DNA of 62,992 bases from JAUXFK01 sp034189035 (GTDB lineage: Bacteria; Desulfobacterota; UBA8473), in assembly GCA_034189035.1 (NCBI GenBank), contig JAXHVA010000013.1, positions 1-62,992 of the forward strand, read 5' to 3'. The stretch's first letter is position 1. Each line of letters starts with the position of its first letter. This document shows positions 1-6,708 of this stretch, piece after piece. The position numbers and the translations under genes were made by a program. The notes under the pieces were generated by a model. That model had not been told where the DNA came from and made no database searches. It saw only the letters and a list, made by a program, of their open reading frames with translations.

Positions 1-235
1 GCAATAAAGGACTTCTGTTTTGAAAAACTCCATAACATATACAGTGAGATACCACATACTAGGTGCAAGTGTTGCGGTAAATGCTGTAAGAACATGGCAA
101 CTCGAGGCCTGCTTACTTTTGCAAATGCAGGGTCTTCATTGAGATCTACAGTTATCATTGAACTGCCAACCATTCCTTTATGATCTTCAATAATACGTTT
201 ATTCGTGTCTTCAGTCTTTCATATTCTATTTTAGG
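1..235 (-). pseudogene. IS3-family OrfB (integrase) N-terminal remnant
   Basis: On the minus strand a frame reads NKRIIEDHKGMVGSSMITVD and continues LNEDPAFAKVSRPRVA. This matches the start of IS3 OrfB, where the family has an NKRI...YGSPRI...RPRVARLM pattern before the DDE catalytic core. The frame is lost after the RPRVA motif, and the catalytic part would be outside the window. It lies directly behind the OrfA remnant, as in intact IS3 elements. Confidence 0.6.
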
Positions 236-344
236 GATGATAACGGAGCCTATCGCCAATAGTACCGCTCTATGAAATTTTTAAAATATAGCACATCTTC
301 TTCACCGGAAATGAAGAACGATTATTTAATCAATGAATTTGAAT

Positions 345-640
345 TTCATTTCGATGCCCTGCTAAAGATTGCCATGGCTTTTTTAAGATGTCACGCTTCA
401 TTTCGGCATTCTTAAGCCTTTTCTCAAGCTCCCGAATTTTCTGTTGTGAAGAAGTCAATGCCTCGCGTCCGTTTCCAGGAAAGGCAAGTTTTTTTGATAC
501 GTTGCACTCGACGCCACCTATATAGAAGGTATTTTGAGATACAAAGATTTTCTGCCACCACAGCTATAGTTTGGCCTGATTCTTCTACCAACTGCTAAAG
601 TCGGGATCATATTTTCTGCGTTGTTGAACACTTATAATTT
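345..640 (-). pseudogene. IS3-family OrfA (helix-turn-helix) remnant
   Basis: The minus strand can be pieced together across two frames into LVEESGQTIAVVAENL, then a tryptophan-arginine pair (about 595-486), followed in another frame by a leucine-zipper-like piece QKIRELEKRLKNAEMKRDIL (about 445-380). These are the HTH and coiled-coil parts of IS3-type OrfA, which normally binds the IS ends. In-frame stops lie between the pieces. It is a dead remnant; the IS3 subgroup cannot be settled by eye. Confidence 0.65.
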
Positions 641-697
641 CCTCCTGCTATTGTTTTTATCAATACTTAACCGAGTGTCCACCATTTCATAGCAGGA

Positions 698-811
698 TCA
701 TCCCTTTTGAGTAGGGGTATTTTTAATTAAATAGACTTTATAAGCAGGTTGAATGGACTGATCAAAACGCAGTGTACGTTTTCTGTCATAAGGATAAATT
801 GTTTGCAGCAT
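698..811 (-). CDS. Short ORF, possibly the 5' stub of a gene cut by the IS element
   Basis: A 37-residue frame starts MLQTIYPYDRKRTL behind a good ribosome binding site (AAGGAG, seven bases before the ATG on the minus strand). It stops just before the presumed IS3 boundary. The strong translation start and the abrupt end beside the IS remnant suggest a truncated gene. I do not recognise the family. A genuine small protein is also possible. Confidence 0.3.
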   Translation of the reverse strand: MLQTIYPYDRKRTLRFDQSIQPAYKVYLIKNTPTQKG

Positions 812-969
812 GTCGTAACTCCTTGAATTAATAAGTCATTACGACCATACTTCGGCACAAACCTAATAATATGTCAAGTAAAAAATCGAATTATTTTCCT
901 TTTTTTGATATTTTTTGATACATAGATGCAATTTTCTAATCGGAAATTACTGAAGTAAAAATAAAAAAA

Positions 970-999
970 TTGACATATTTTGAATATTTTGATTATATT
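970..999 (+). promoter_or_regulatory. Sigma-70-type promoter of the paralog locus
   Basis: TTGACA at 970-975 and TATATT at 994-999 are separated by 18 bases in a very AT-rich stretch. Transcription would start near 1006, giving a leader of about 155 nt before the first paralog at 1161. I see no riboswitch in that leader. Confidence 0.55.
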
Positions 1000-1160
1000 C
1001 GAATAAATCAATTGAGTAAATTGTGTCAAGGATTTTTTATTAAAGATTGATCTATAAATGTAAAAATACCTCTAAAGCAGTATTGAGTTTTTCTTATAAT
1101 TGATAGATAATATATAGAAAAAGCAAAGCTCTTTATTTAATATAATAGGAGGCTTTTATC

Positions 1161-1931
1161 ATGTCTTTAGATATCATAAGATATGTATTTATAGTCTTTG
1201 TAGTGGCCACCTCAATTATGCTTTTACCGCTTTCTTTGCATGGAAAGATGACTGTCCTTTCTGATAATGAGCTTTTCGAGATAACAGGCCAGTTTGTCAC
1301 GATTCAGGTAGAGCATAGGAATTCACCCTATGATACTAGTGAATACTATTCCCACGACGTGATTACAATGCTTTTCGACATGAAAGTCTCTCTTCAGATA
1401 GATAACAGGACGTTGTCACTTGGTTATTATACAGATAGTGACGGTGATACTGGCTGGGATGAAGAGCTAAATAAGGTGAGATGGGGCACAGACGGTCCTG
1501 GAGACACGGTTACTTTGGATGGCATAAGGTTTGAGGTCGCTTTTCAGGACCCATCCCATGACATTGTTACGGACCCAAATGATTTATACAATCATATGGC
1601 AAGCGCAGACCGGAAGCTGCTCTTTGTCAAGGTTGGGACAGATCATTTTAATGGCTCGCTTTATTTTGATGATGGAATTGACAGAATTTCCGCAGATGTA
1701 GACGCACATTTGGCATTTTTAACTATTCCCCTAAATGGTCATCGTATTGTTCTCGCTGATCTGATCGGCAACTTGCTTTCTGGCCTTACTGTAAACGATT
1801 CGGATTTCTATCTCGCCATATCCCAAACGGGACTCAAGCAGTGCCCTCCTGATGCTGCCTCTTCATTTGAATCTATCCCTGGAAATGGTATTTGGCTTCA
1901 TATCTCTGATGCAGACGTGCACTTACTATAA
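1161..1931 (+). CDS. Exported paralog 1 with post-signal leader-like motif
   Basis: This 256-residue protein starts at an ATG behind a strong AGGAGG site. Residues 1-28 are a Sec-type hydrophobic signal ending near LSLHG. The motif KMTVLSDNELFEITGQ (29-44) follows, shared in form with five downstream neighbours. The rest is polar and beta-rich with an Asp/Gly segment (DSDGDTGWDEE). No catalytic motif is visible. I recognise no characterised function. The motif resembles that of Fil/DUF6160-type surface proteins of Gammaproteobacteria, from memory. It is probably a secreted or surface protein and a candidate substrate of the C39-type peptidase at 5917-6708. It is the first gene of the set, behind its own promoter. 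Confidence 0.6.
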   Translation: MSLDIIRYVFIVFVVATSIMLLPLSLHGKMTVLSDNELFEITGQFVTIQVEHRNSPYDTSEYYSHDVITMLFDMKVSLQIDNRTLSLGYYTDSDGDTGWDEELNKVRWGTDGPGDTVTLDGIRFEVAFQDPSHDIVTDPNDLYNHMASADRKLLFVKVGTDHFNGSLYFDDGIDRISADVDAHLAFLTIPLNGHRIVLADLIGNLLSGLTVNDSDFYLAISQTGLKQCPPDAASSFESIPGNGIWLHISDADVHLL

Positions 1932-2045
1932 TGTGATCTAGAGAATGCGATTATTTAGATATGATAAACATAGAGAGAAATTTTCTCATTACATAAAAAG
2001 TAATATAAAAGAGCATCTATTGATGGACACTATTTAAAATGGAGT

Positions 2046-2131
2046 TTCATAGAAAAAGCCAAACCTCGGGTAACCGAGGGACGGAAAGCCTTGAGTCCAC
2101 ATAAAAAGCGGATAGTCGGGCTGCCTATGAG
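2046..2131 (+). promoter_or_regulatory. GEMM-I-type (cyclic dinucleotide) riboswitch aptamer, copy 1
   Basis: The leader has the GEMM-I layout. It contains GCCAAA, then a stem CCTCGG/CCGAGG capped by a GTAA tetraloop, then GACGGAAAGCC, a second hairpin arm (GTCC...GGAT) and the closing GGATAGTCGGGCTGCC. An outer P1 helix pairs TCATAG (2047-2052) with CTATGA (2125-2130). The known class binds c-di-GMP (GEMM-Ia) or cGAMP (GEMM-Ib). This copy departs from the remembered consensus GCAAA / GACGCAAAGCC at two core bases, so the ligand is uncertain. It controls the small paralog at 2168. Confidence 0.75.
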
Positions 2132-2160
2132 AAAGTGATTTATATCTTACTCATAGGAGG
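2125..2160 (+). promoter_or_regulatory. Translational expression platform: Shine-Dalgarno sequestering hairpin
   Basis: CTATGAG (2125-2131) can pair with CTCATAG (2150-2156), whose last two bases begin the ribosome binding site AGGAGG (2155-2160). The same CTATGA segment is also the 3' strand of riboswitch helix P1, so the two helices exclude each other. Ligand binding should stabilise P1 and free the ribosome binding site, giving a translational ON switch. The pairings are read directly; the switching direction is inferred. Confidence 0.6.
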
Positions 2161-2167
2161 TATTAAG

Positions 2168-2461
2168 ATGAAGAGATATTTTTTATTAATTGCTATATTA
2201 ATCTCGTTAACAATAGTGATTATTCCCAATTACGGTATGGGAGCGCTGGAAGTAATGACCGATTCAGAAATGGAAGCTATATCTGCACAGGGATTTTTTA
2301 TGGATAGATTATTCCCAAATCCGATTGCGACTTTAGTCATTGGGCCTATGGAGATTCCGCTCGATCCGATAGTCGATATTATCGGAAATTCTGAGCTTTT
2401 AGAATCAGTGCTTGACGGTGTTGGGGTCCTTCTTCGCCGAATTGGTGATTTCGTGGAGTAG
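2168..2461 (+). CDS. Exported paralog 2, short
   Basis: This 97-residue protein starts at ATG 2168, seven bases after AGGAGG; an upstream in-frame GTG at 2135 lies inside the riboswitch platform and is unlikely. Residues 1-25 are a hydrophobic signal. The motif EVMTDSEMEAISAQG follows (28-42), then a short hydrophobic tail rich in Ile, Leu and Val. It is much shorter than the other paralogs and carries Ala in place of the Gly before Gln. It lies directly behind riboswitch copy 1, which suggests it responds to a cyclic dinucleotide. Function is unknown; the hydrophobic tail could suit a pilin-like or membrane-active peptide, but nothing shows this. Confidence 0.55.
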   Translation: MKRYFLLIAILISLTIVIIPNYGMGALEVMTDSEMEAISAQGFFMDRLFPNPIATLVIGPMEIPLDPIVDIIGNSELLESVLDGVGVLLRRIGDFVE

Positions 2462-2473
2462 ATTATATAAAAG

Positions 2474-2510
2474 AGCACTTGGTAGTCTTAATCACTACCG
2501 GGTGCTTTAA
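2474..2510 (+). terminator. Stem-loop after paralog 2, possible terminator
   Basis: AGCACTTGGTAGT (2474-2486) pairs with ACTACCGGGTGCT (2494-2506) over 13 positions, including G-U pairs, around a 7-nt loop. Only a short T stretch follows, so it may stop transcription weakly or protect the 3' end of the riboswitch-controlled message. Confidence 0.45.
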
Positions 2511-2549
2511 GCGAGCCAATCTTAAATAAGACAGATTGCAGGAAAAGAG

Positions 2550-3533
2550 ATGAGAAATCTAAAAATAAAGCCAATAGTGTTTTTGATCATTATGCTCTTT
2601 ATCCCTGACATTTGCAACGCAAAAATGGTACCTCTTCGTGATATAGAGCTGTGTGAGGTTGCTGGCAATGATGGGGTGCATCTTGTATTTTCCGACCTGA
2701 AAGTAGGAAGTATAAGCCCCCGTTATATTGAAGATGGATATGTCGAATTCGGGAATATAACGATAGATAACGGATCGGGCGGCGTAATCAGCGAGATTGG
2801 AACCTTGTCCGATCCTTTTATGCTCGATGTAGGGACGAAATCTGGCTGGAGTTTTATAGACCTTGAGTTTCCGGACAATTCTGCAAGCATCGACCCATTA
2901 TACATTAGCATCGAAAACATGATAAGCAATGGAATCTATTTTGGCAGTTCCATGGGAACTTCCGATACAGATACTGACATATGGATAAAGAATATAGTAT
3001 TCCATTACCTCGATTCAGGACTATCTCATATATATTTGGGCCCTCATTATTCAGGAAATGTCGGCTTATCAGCAGAGGTCGCATTACAGGCAAAGATAGA
3101 GGAGTTTCTCTATGCATACAATCCATATACTACAAATCCTGACAGCTATTTAAAGATTTCCAATATACACCTCTTTGATGGATTTTTAACCCCTTATAAC
3201 AATAACCCTGACCCCGCGAGTTGGCCAACCCAGACTGGTACTTTTAATATCGGTGTGTTCTCTGATGATCTAGTAACTGTCGATGTATCTGGTGGGGCGA
3301 GTCCTCTGCTTGTATTGAGCCTCCCAATTCAGGGGAGTATAAGGCTTGAGCAGATTGAAATGAACTATAATAACGGTGCCGACTTTGATAACTTCGGCCC
3401 GCTTCTTATAGATCAGCTGGATGCTACGGGTACGACTTATGATGATCCTAGCATTCAGAGGTTTATAAAGGTTGAGTTGCCTGTTGCGCCTACAGGTGGA
3501 TGGCGTAACCATGTGAATACCACTATATATTAA
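2550..3533 (+). CDS. Exported paralog 3 with leader-like motif
   Basis: A protein of 327 residues. Residues 1-24 form a signal peptide ending ICNA, a plausible signal peptidase I site. The motif KMVPLRDIELCEVAGNDG follows (25-42). The mature part is beta-rich with many Asp, Gly, Ser and Tyr residues and no cysteine-rich or catalytic motif, which suggests a secreted repeat-like beta protein. It starts at an ATG behind AGGAAAAG, 16 nt after the riboswitch-controlled gene's stem-loop region. It may be read through from upstream or have its own promoter; I see no clear one. Function unknown. Confidence 0.6.
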   Translation: MRNLKIKPIVFLIIMLFIPDICNAKMVPLRDIELCEVAGNDGVHLVFSDLKVGSISPRYIEDGYVEFGNITIDNGSGGVISEIGTLSDPFMLDVGTKSGWSFIDLEFPDNSASIDPLYISIENMISNGIYFGSSMGTSDTDTDIWIKNIVFHYLDSGLSHIYLGPHYSGNVGLSAEVALQAKIEEFLYAYNPYTTNPDSYLKISNIHLFDGFLTPYNNNPDPASWPTQTGTFNIGVFSDDLVTVDVSGGASPLLVLSLPIQGSIRLEQIEMNYNNGADFDNFGPLLIDQLDATGTTYDDPSIQRFIKVELPVAPTGGWRNHVNTTIY

Positions 3534-3615
3534 AGTTAAATAATATGCAGGCAAGAGAGTAATTTTTTTTTAAAAAGTCGCTTATAAAATCTTCTATGAA
3601 CTAGGAGGTAAAGTG

Positions 3616-4041
3616 ATGAAAGTATTGAATAAGCTTATTATTGTAGCTATGATTTTTATGAATCCTTTAGCAGCTATAGCTGGGATGACTATACTTGTTG
3701 AGGCAGAGATGGAAGCAATCTCAGGACGAACAGGCATATCCTTAGGAATAATCGCCTCATTGCAGGATACTGATTGCAGGATATATGAAGATTTTGAATA
3801 CTATTGCGGTGAATTAATTGCAAGGGACAGTGTACAAAGTGAAAAAACCTTAGATATGCCAACAGCATGGGCGGAGAATGTACAGAATATTGAGAATTTG
3901 CCTTTGAGTGTAAAATTCACTGATATCCCAAATAACACACTCGGCAAAGAGAAGTCCGATGTGACTGATTCTCGTGCTGGGACAACCTGTTGCTCAAATC
4001 AGTTATACATTGATAGGCTATCAAAAGGTTTTTGTAGATAA
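3616..4041 (+). CDS. Exported paralog 4, apparently shortened
   Basis: This 141-residue protein starts at ATG 3616, seven bases after AGGAGG; a GTG at 3613 is less well spaced. A signal peptide (1-22, ending AIAG) is followed by GMTILVEAEMEAISGRTG (23-40) and ISLG. The middle piece PLSVKFTDIPNN matches PLQVTFADIPDG of the next paralog, but the protein ends soon after in a cysteine-containing tail. It looks like a truncated relative of the 4071 protein, though no stop-and-resume can be traced. It may be a decaying copy or a short functional variant. Confidence 0.55.
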   Translation: MKVLNKLIIVAMIFMNPLAAIAGMTILVEAEMEAISGRTGISLGIIASLQDTDCRIYEDFEYYCGELIARDSVQSEKTLDMPTAWAENVQNIENLPLSVKFTDIPNNTLGKEKSDVTDSRAGTTCCSNQLYIDRLSKGFCR

Positions 4042-4070
4042 TATGATTAAAAACAGAGGAGACAAAAAGG

Positions 4071-5078
4071 ATGAGAGGACTTATCCTGATTATATATACA
4101 GTTATTCTTTTCATATTTCCTTTAAACGGGATGACACGGATGACTCCCCTTTCAGATGGCGAGATGGAAGAAGTTTCAGCTCGGACCGGCATCTCGTTAG
4201 GGTTTGATTTTTCTTCTTTAAGTGCTGATTACATCAGTTACTGCGACAGCGATGGCTATAGCGGCGGGACAACCACAGCGGGTTATTTGAACTTGACAGA
4301 TCTCAATGTAGACTTTACAACCACTACACAAAGTGAAATCACCCTCGATGTAGCGACAGTGTCTGCTACGAGTTATTTGAATATAGGGTTTTCGCCCTTA
4401 CAGGTAACATTTGCAGACATACCCGATGGAGCGCCCGGTACAGATGTGTTCGATTTCTCTACGCCAACAGCAGGGACAACGAAGTGGGGGTGGTGGAGCG
4501 ATGATGCAAATACCAGCGGAGGAGGAAACGATCCCCAAGGTGAAACGCCTTTCAATGCTGCTAATTATACCAATGTCTCTGCTGACGATACATTATATGT
4601 AGAAACAGATTCACCCGACGATAAAACCCACCGCTTTGTTTTCACAACAAATTTGGGATCAAACAGAGTTACTGAGATTTATACCAAGGCAGTAGTATAT
4701 AGCGAGTCCTCAGTTAATCAAAGATTGTATATAAAGAACTTCGATACAGGAACATACCATGAGTTGGATTTCTCCACTACCGGGGGTGCCTGGGAGACAA
4801 TGGAAGGGACAATAGCGGGAATTACGAATTCTTTCATAGACGACGCTACTGGAGAGATCTGGATAATGTATTGGGCGGCAGACCCCGGCTTCTTGGATCG
4901 TTTTATGCGTACAGATTATGTCAGGGTTGAGGTCACTTCGTATTTGCCAGGTCAAGGCGGAGCAAGGATATCGCTTCGCATCAATGATGCACAAGGAAGC
5001 GCCGGCACGTATCTTGGCAGACTTGAGTTGAGTGGTACGCCTAGAATTGAGGGGAATATGAAGATTTGGGGTCACTGA
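4071..5078 (+). CDS. Exported paralog 5 with leader-like motif and C-terminal GH
   Basis: At 335 residues this is the longest paralog. A signal peptide (1-20) is followed by MTPLSDGEMEEVSARTGI (24-41). Next comes a Ser/Thr/Asp-rich beta domain with CDSDGYSGG and AGYLNLTDLNV, segments echoed in paralog 6 (GDTDGFSG, AGYLNI). The protein ends ...KIWGH, and paralog 6 ends ...YVRGH, so a terminal Gly-His after a beta strand is shared. It starts at an ATG after GAGGAGACAAAAAGG, 29 bases behind paralog 4, so the two are probably co-transcribed. Likely a surface or secreted filament-type protein; function not established. Confidence 0.6.
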   Translation: MRGLILIIYTVILFIFPLNGMTRMTPLSDGEMEEVSARTGISLGFDFSSLSADYISYCDSDGYSGGTTTAGYLNLTDLNVDFTTTTQSEITLDVATVSATSYLNIGFSPLQVTFADIPDGAPGTDVFDFSTPTAGTTKWGWWSDDANTSGGGNDPQGETPFNAANYTNVSADDTLYVETDSPDDKTHRFVFTTNLGSNRVTEIYTKAVVYSESSVNQRLYIKNFDTGTYHELDFSTTGGAWETMEGTIAGITNSFIDDATGEIWIMYWAADPGFLDRFMRTDYVRVEVTSYLPGQGGARISLRINDAQGSAGTYLGRLELSGTPRIEGNMKIWGH

Positions 5079-5116
5079 GCATATCTGTTTCTATAAAATG
5101 GAGTTACTCAACTTAA

Positions 5117-5143
5117 CTAGGTTTATATGTGAACCTAGAGTTT
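5117..5143 (+). terminator. Small hairpin after paralog 5
   Basis: CTAGGTT (5117-5123) pairs with AACCTAG (5132-5138), followed by AGTTTT. It is a short, AT-rich stem that could end the paralog 3-5 transcript before the second riboswitch. The evidence is weak. Confidence 0.3.
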
Positions 5144-5239
5144 TAAAAAATAAAGCTGAAAAGGCAAAGAAGCAAAAAATTGAAATGAAAGGAGGTGTTT
5201 TTTATTTAATAAACTGTGAGGTTCAATATGCTAGAAGAT

Positions 5240-5325
5240 TTTAATTTAAGGCCAAAACCCGGGTAACCTGGTGACGGAAAGCCCTGAGTCCATAACATTT
5301 AGTGGATAGTCGGGCTGCAATGAAA
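5240..5325 (+). promoter_or_regulatory. GEMM-I-type riboswitch aptamer, copy 2
   Basis: The core matches copy 1: GCCAAA (5251-5256), a stem ACCCGG/CCTGGT with one C-T mismatch and a GTAA loop, then GACGGAAAGCC, GAGTCC...GTGGATAGTCGGGCTGC. The same two unusual core bases occur as in copy 1. The outer P1 helix is less clear than in copy 1. It ends about 25 nt before the GAGGAGG ribosome site of paralog 6 (start 5351). No Shine-Dalgarno sequestering helix as neat as in copy 1 was found, so its expression platform is unresolved. Confidence 0.7.
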
Positions 5326-5350
5326 TATTTTAAAAGCGAGGAGGCAAAAG

Positions 5351-5812
5351 ATGAAAAAGAGCAGTTTATTTTCTTTGATTGCAATGGCCGCATTGATTTT
5401 CCTACCTCTATTTGCAATGGCTCAGATGAGTGCTATATCAGATAGTCAGCTGGAGGCTATCGTCGGTCAGGACGGGATCACTATTGATATGACACTCGAT
5501 GCATACATTCAATTAATTTCCTATGGTGATACCGATGGTTTTAGTGGTTCCAGTGCAGGATATCTCAATATTGCACAATTAGCCATACCAGATACTGGTA
5601 CTATTAATCTTACAGGCTTGACAGTGGATGTTGAAACGACCAGTGGTATATCGAGACTGGCGATTGGGCTTCCAACTATTTCCGGAGGTATTAGTATAGG
5701 CGCTATACGGGTTGGGTCTGCAGCAACCAGCACATCTGGTAGTTCTATAGGGACAGTATCAATTTCTGGTTTGAATCTCTCAGGATCTACAATATATGTT
5801 AGGGGTCACTAA
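5351..5812 (+). CDS. Exported paralog 6 with the cleanest leader-like motif
   Basis: A protein of 153 residues. The signal peptide (1-24) ends AMA, a typical signal peptidase I site. After cleavage the mature N-terminus would be QMSAISDSQLEAIVGQ, then DGITID. The rest is Gly/Ser/Thr/Ile-rich with alternating hydrophobics, as in beta-solenoid or fibrous surface proteins, and it ends YVRGH. It starts at an ATG behind GAGGAGG and riboswitch copy 2. The low complexity and lack of charge suggest a structural extracellular role. It is a candidate substrate for the neighbouring C39-type peptidase; no such processing has been shown. Confidence 0.65.
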   Translation: MKKSSLFSLIAMAALIFLPLFAMAQMSAISDSQLEAIVGQDGITIDMTLDAYIQLISYGDTDGFSGSSAGYLNIAQLAIPDTGTINLTGLTVDVETTSGISRLAIGLPTISGGISIGAIRVGSAATSTSGSSIGTVSISGLNLSGSTIYVRGH

Positions 5813-5850
5813 TAAACGAATTTGAAAGGTTATTCTTTAACGAATTTAGT

Positions 5851-5890
5851 GTCTTGTGGGATGTAAAAGCATCCCACAAGACGTGTTTTA
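5851..5890 (+). terminator. Perfect 13-bp hairpin between paralog 6 and the C39 peptidase
   Basis: GTCTTGTGGGATG (5851-5863) pairs perfectly with CATCCCACAAGAC (5870-5882) across a 6-nt loop, followed by GTGTTTTA. It looks like an intrinsic terminator or attenuator that lowers peptidase expression relative to the proteins upstream. Confidence 0.65.
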
Positions 5891-5916
5891 AAAACTGTTT
5901 TATGTTGTAAAATGCT

Positions 5917-6708
5917 ATGTCTGCACTCGTTGCCTTTGTAATAATCGTATCCATATTTACTGGTTATCAAGGTATTGTAAAAAAACCAGAGGAGAGTATA
6001 AATATAAATATTGATACACACTATGGCAATGTAAGGATCAGGCATAAGATAAAGCCTCTTTCAGAGTTTAAGGATGAAAACATAATAAAGCAGTTATACG
6101 ATTATAGTTGCGGATCCGCTGCCTTGGCTACAGTTCTTCGATATTATCTGGGAGAAGAAGTCAGCGAGAGGCAGGTAATAAACGGGCTGGTGCGATACGG
6201 TGATGCAAAAATGATTGAAAAGAGGAGGGGGTTTTCCCTTCTTGATATGAAGAAGTTTGTCAATGTATTGGGTTATGAGGGGGTTGGTTACAAGGCGGAG
6301 ATCGCAGATCTTTTAACCCTTGATTACCCATTCATCTTACCTATAGAGATTTTAAATCGTCGCCATTTTGTAGTATTTAAAGGTATTTATAAAGATCATG
6401 TGTTTGTTGCAGACCCTTCATTAGGTAATATGAGTATTTCAATGGCCAGCTTTAAGAAAATGTGGTACAAAGATGTTCTCTTTGTCGTATATCCAAAAGG
6501 AGGCAAGGGGTTGACAACACTGATGCTTAAGGAAGAGGATCTGAGAATAATAGATGAAGATATGAAGAGAAGGATTCTATTTCATTTTTCCCCTGCATTT
6601 ACTCCACCTGCTGAATTGATCTTACAGGAAAATCTAGGCACACTACAGAACATAAGAGAACGAAATGTCTTTACAGAGAAACCCTTCTTAGGTAGGGTCA
6701 ATCCATAA
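5917..6708 (+). CDS. C39-type peptidase, membrane-anchored
   Basis: This 263-residue protein has one N-terminal hydrophobic anchor (about 3-20) and a papain-like C39 domain. The core has Gln59 before DYSCGSAALATVLRYYLGE with catalytic Cys65, then His150 in RRHFVVF and Asp166 in VADPSLG, the usual C39 Cys-His-Asp set. There is no ABC-transporter part, unlike bacteriocin exporters, so it probably acts in the periplasm. C39 enzymes cut after double-glycine-type leaders; all six proteins upstream carry a comparable motif just behind their signal peptides. The start is ATG 5917 with a weak ribosome site, after the hairpin. The family call is good; the substrate is inferred. Confidence 0.8.
   Translation: MSALVAFVIIVSIFTGYQGIVKKPEESININIDTHYGNVRIRHKIKPLSEFKDENIIKQLYDYSCGSAALATVLRYYLGEEVSERQVINGLVRYGDAKMIEKRRGFSLLDMKKFVNVLGYEGVGYKAEIADLLTLDYPFILPIEILNRRHFVVFKGIYKDHVFVADPSLGNMSISMASFKKMWYKDVLFVVYPKGGKGLTTLMLKEEDLRIIDEDMKRRILFHFSPAFTPPAELILQENLGTLQNIRERNVFTEKPFLGRVNP

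Larger units (their letters stand above)
1..690 (-). mobile_element. Decayed IS3-family insertion sequence (left end outside window)
   Basis: Read on the minus strand, this stretch holds recognisable but broken pieces of both IS3-family transposase frames in the right order: OrfA first (about 640-345), then OrfB (about 235-1). Stops and frameshifts interrupt both, so the element cannot make a working transposase. The upstream boundary is probably near 680-690, where the minus strand reads TGGACACTCGGTTAAG, an IS3-like terminal sequence. The other end is outside the window. The family call rests on remembered protein motifs, not on an alignment. Confidence 0.7.

Noticed and set aside
5186..5245. 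19-codon frame beginning near AAAGGAGGTG before riboswitch copy 2
   Set aside because: The purine-rich stretch lies inside, not ahead of, the frame, and it runs into the aptamer; probably not translated.
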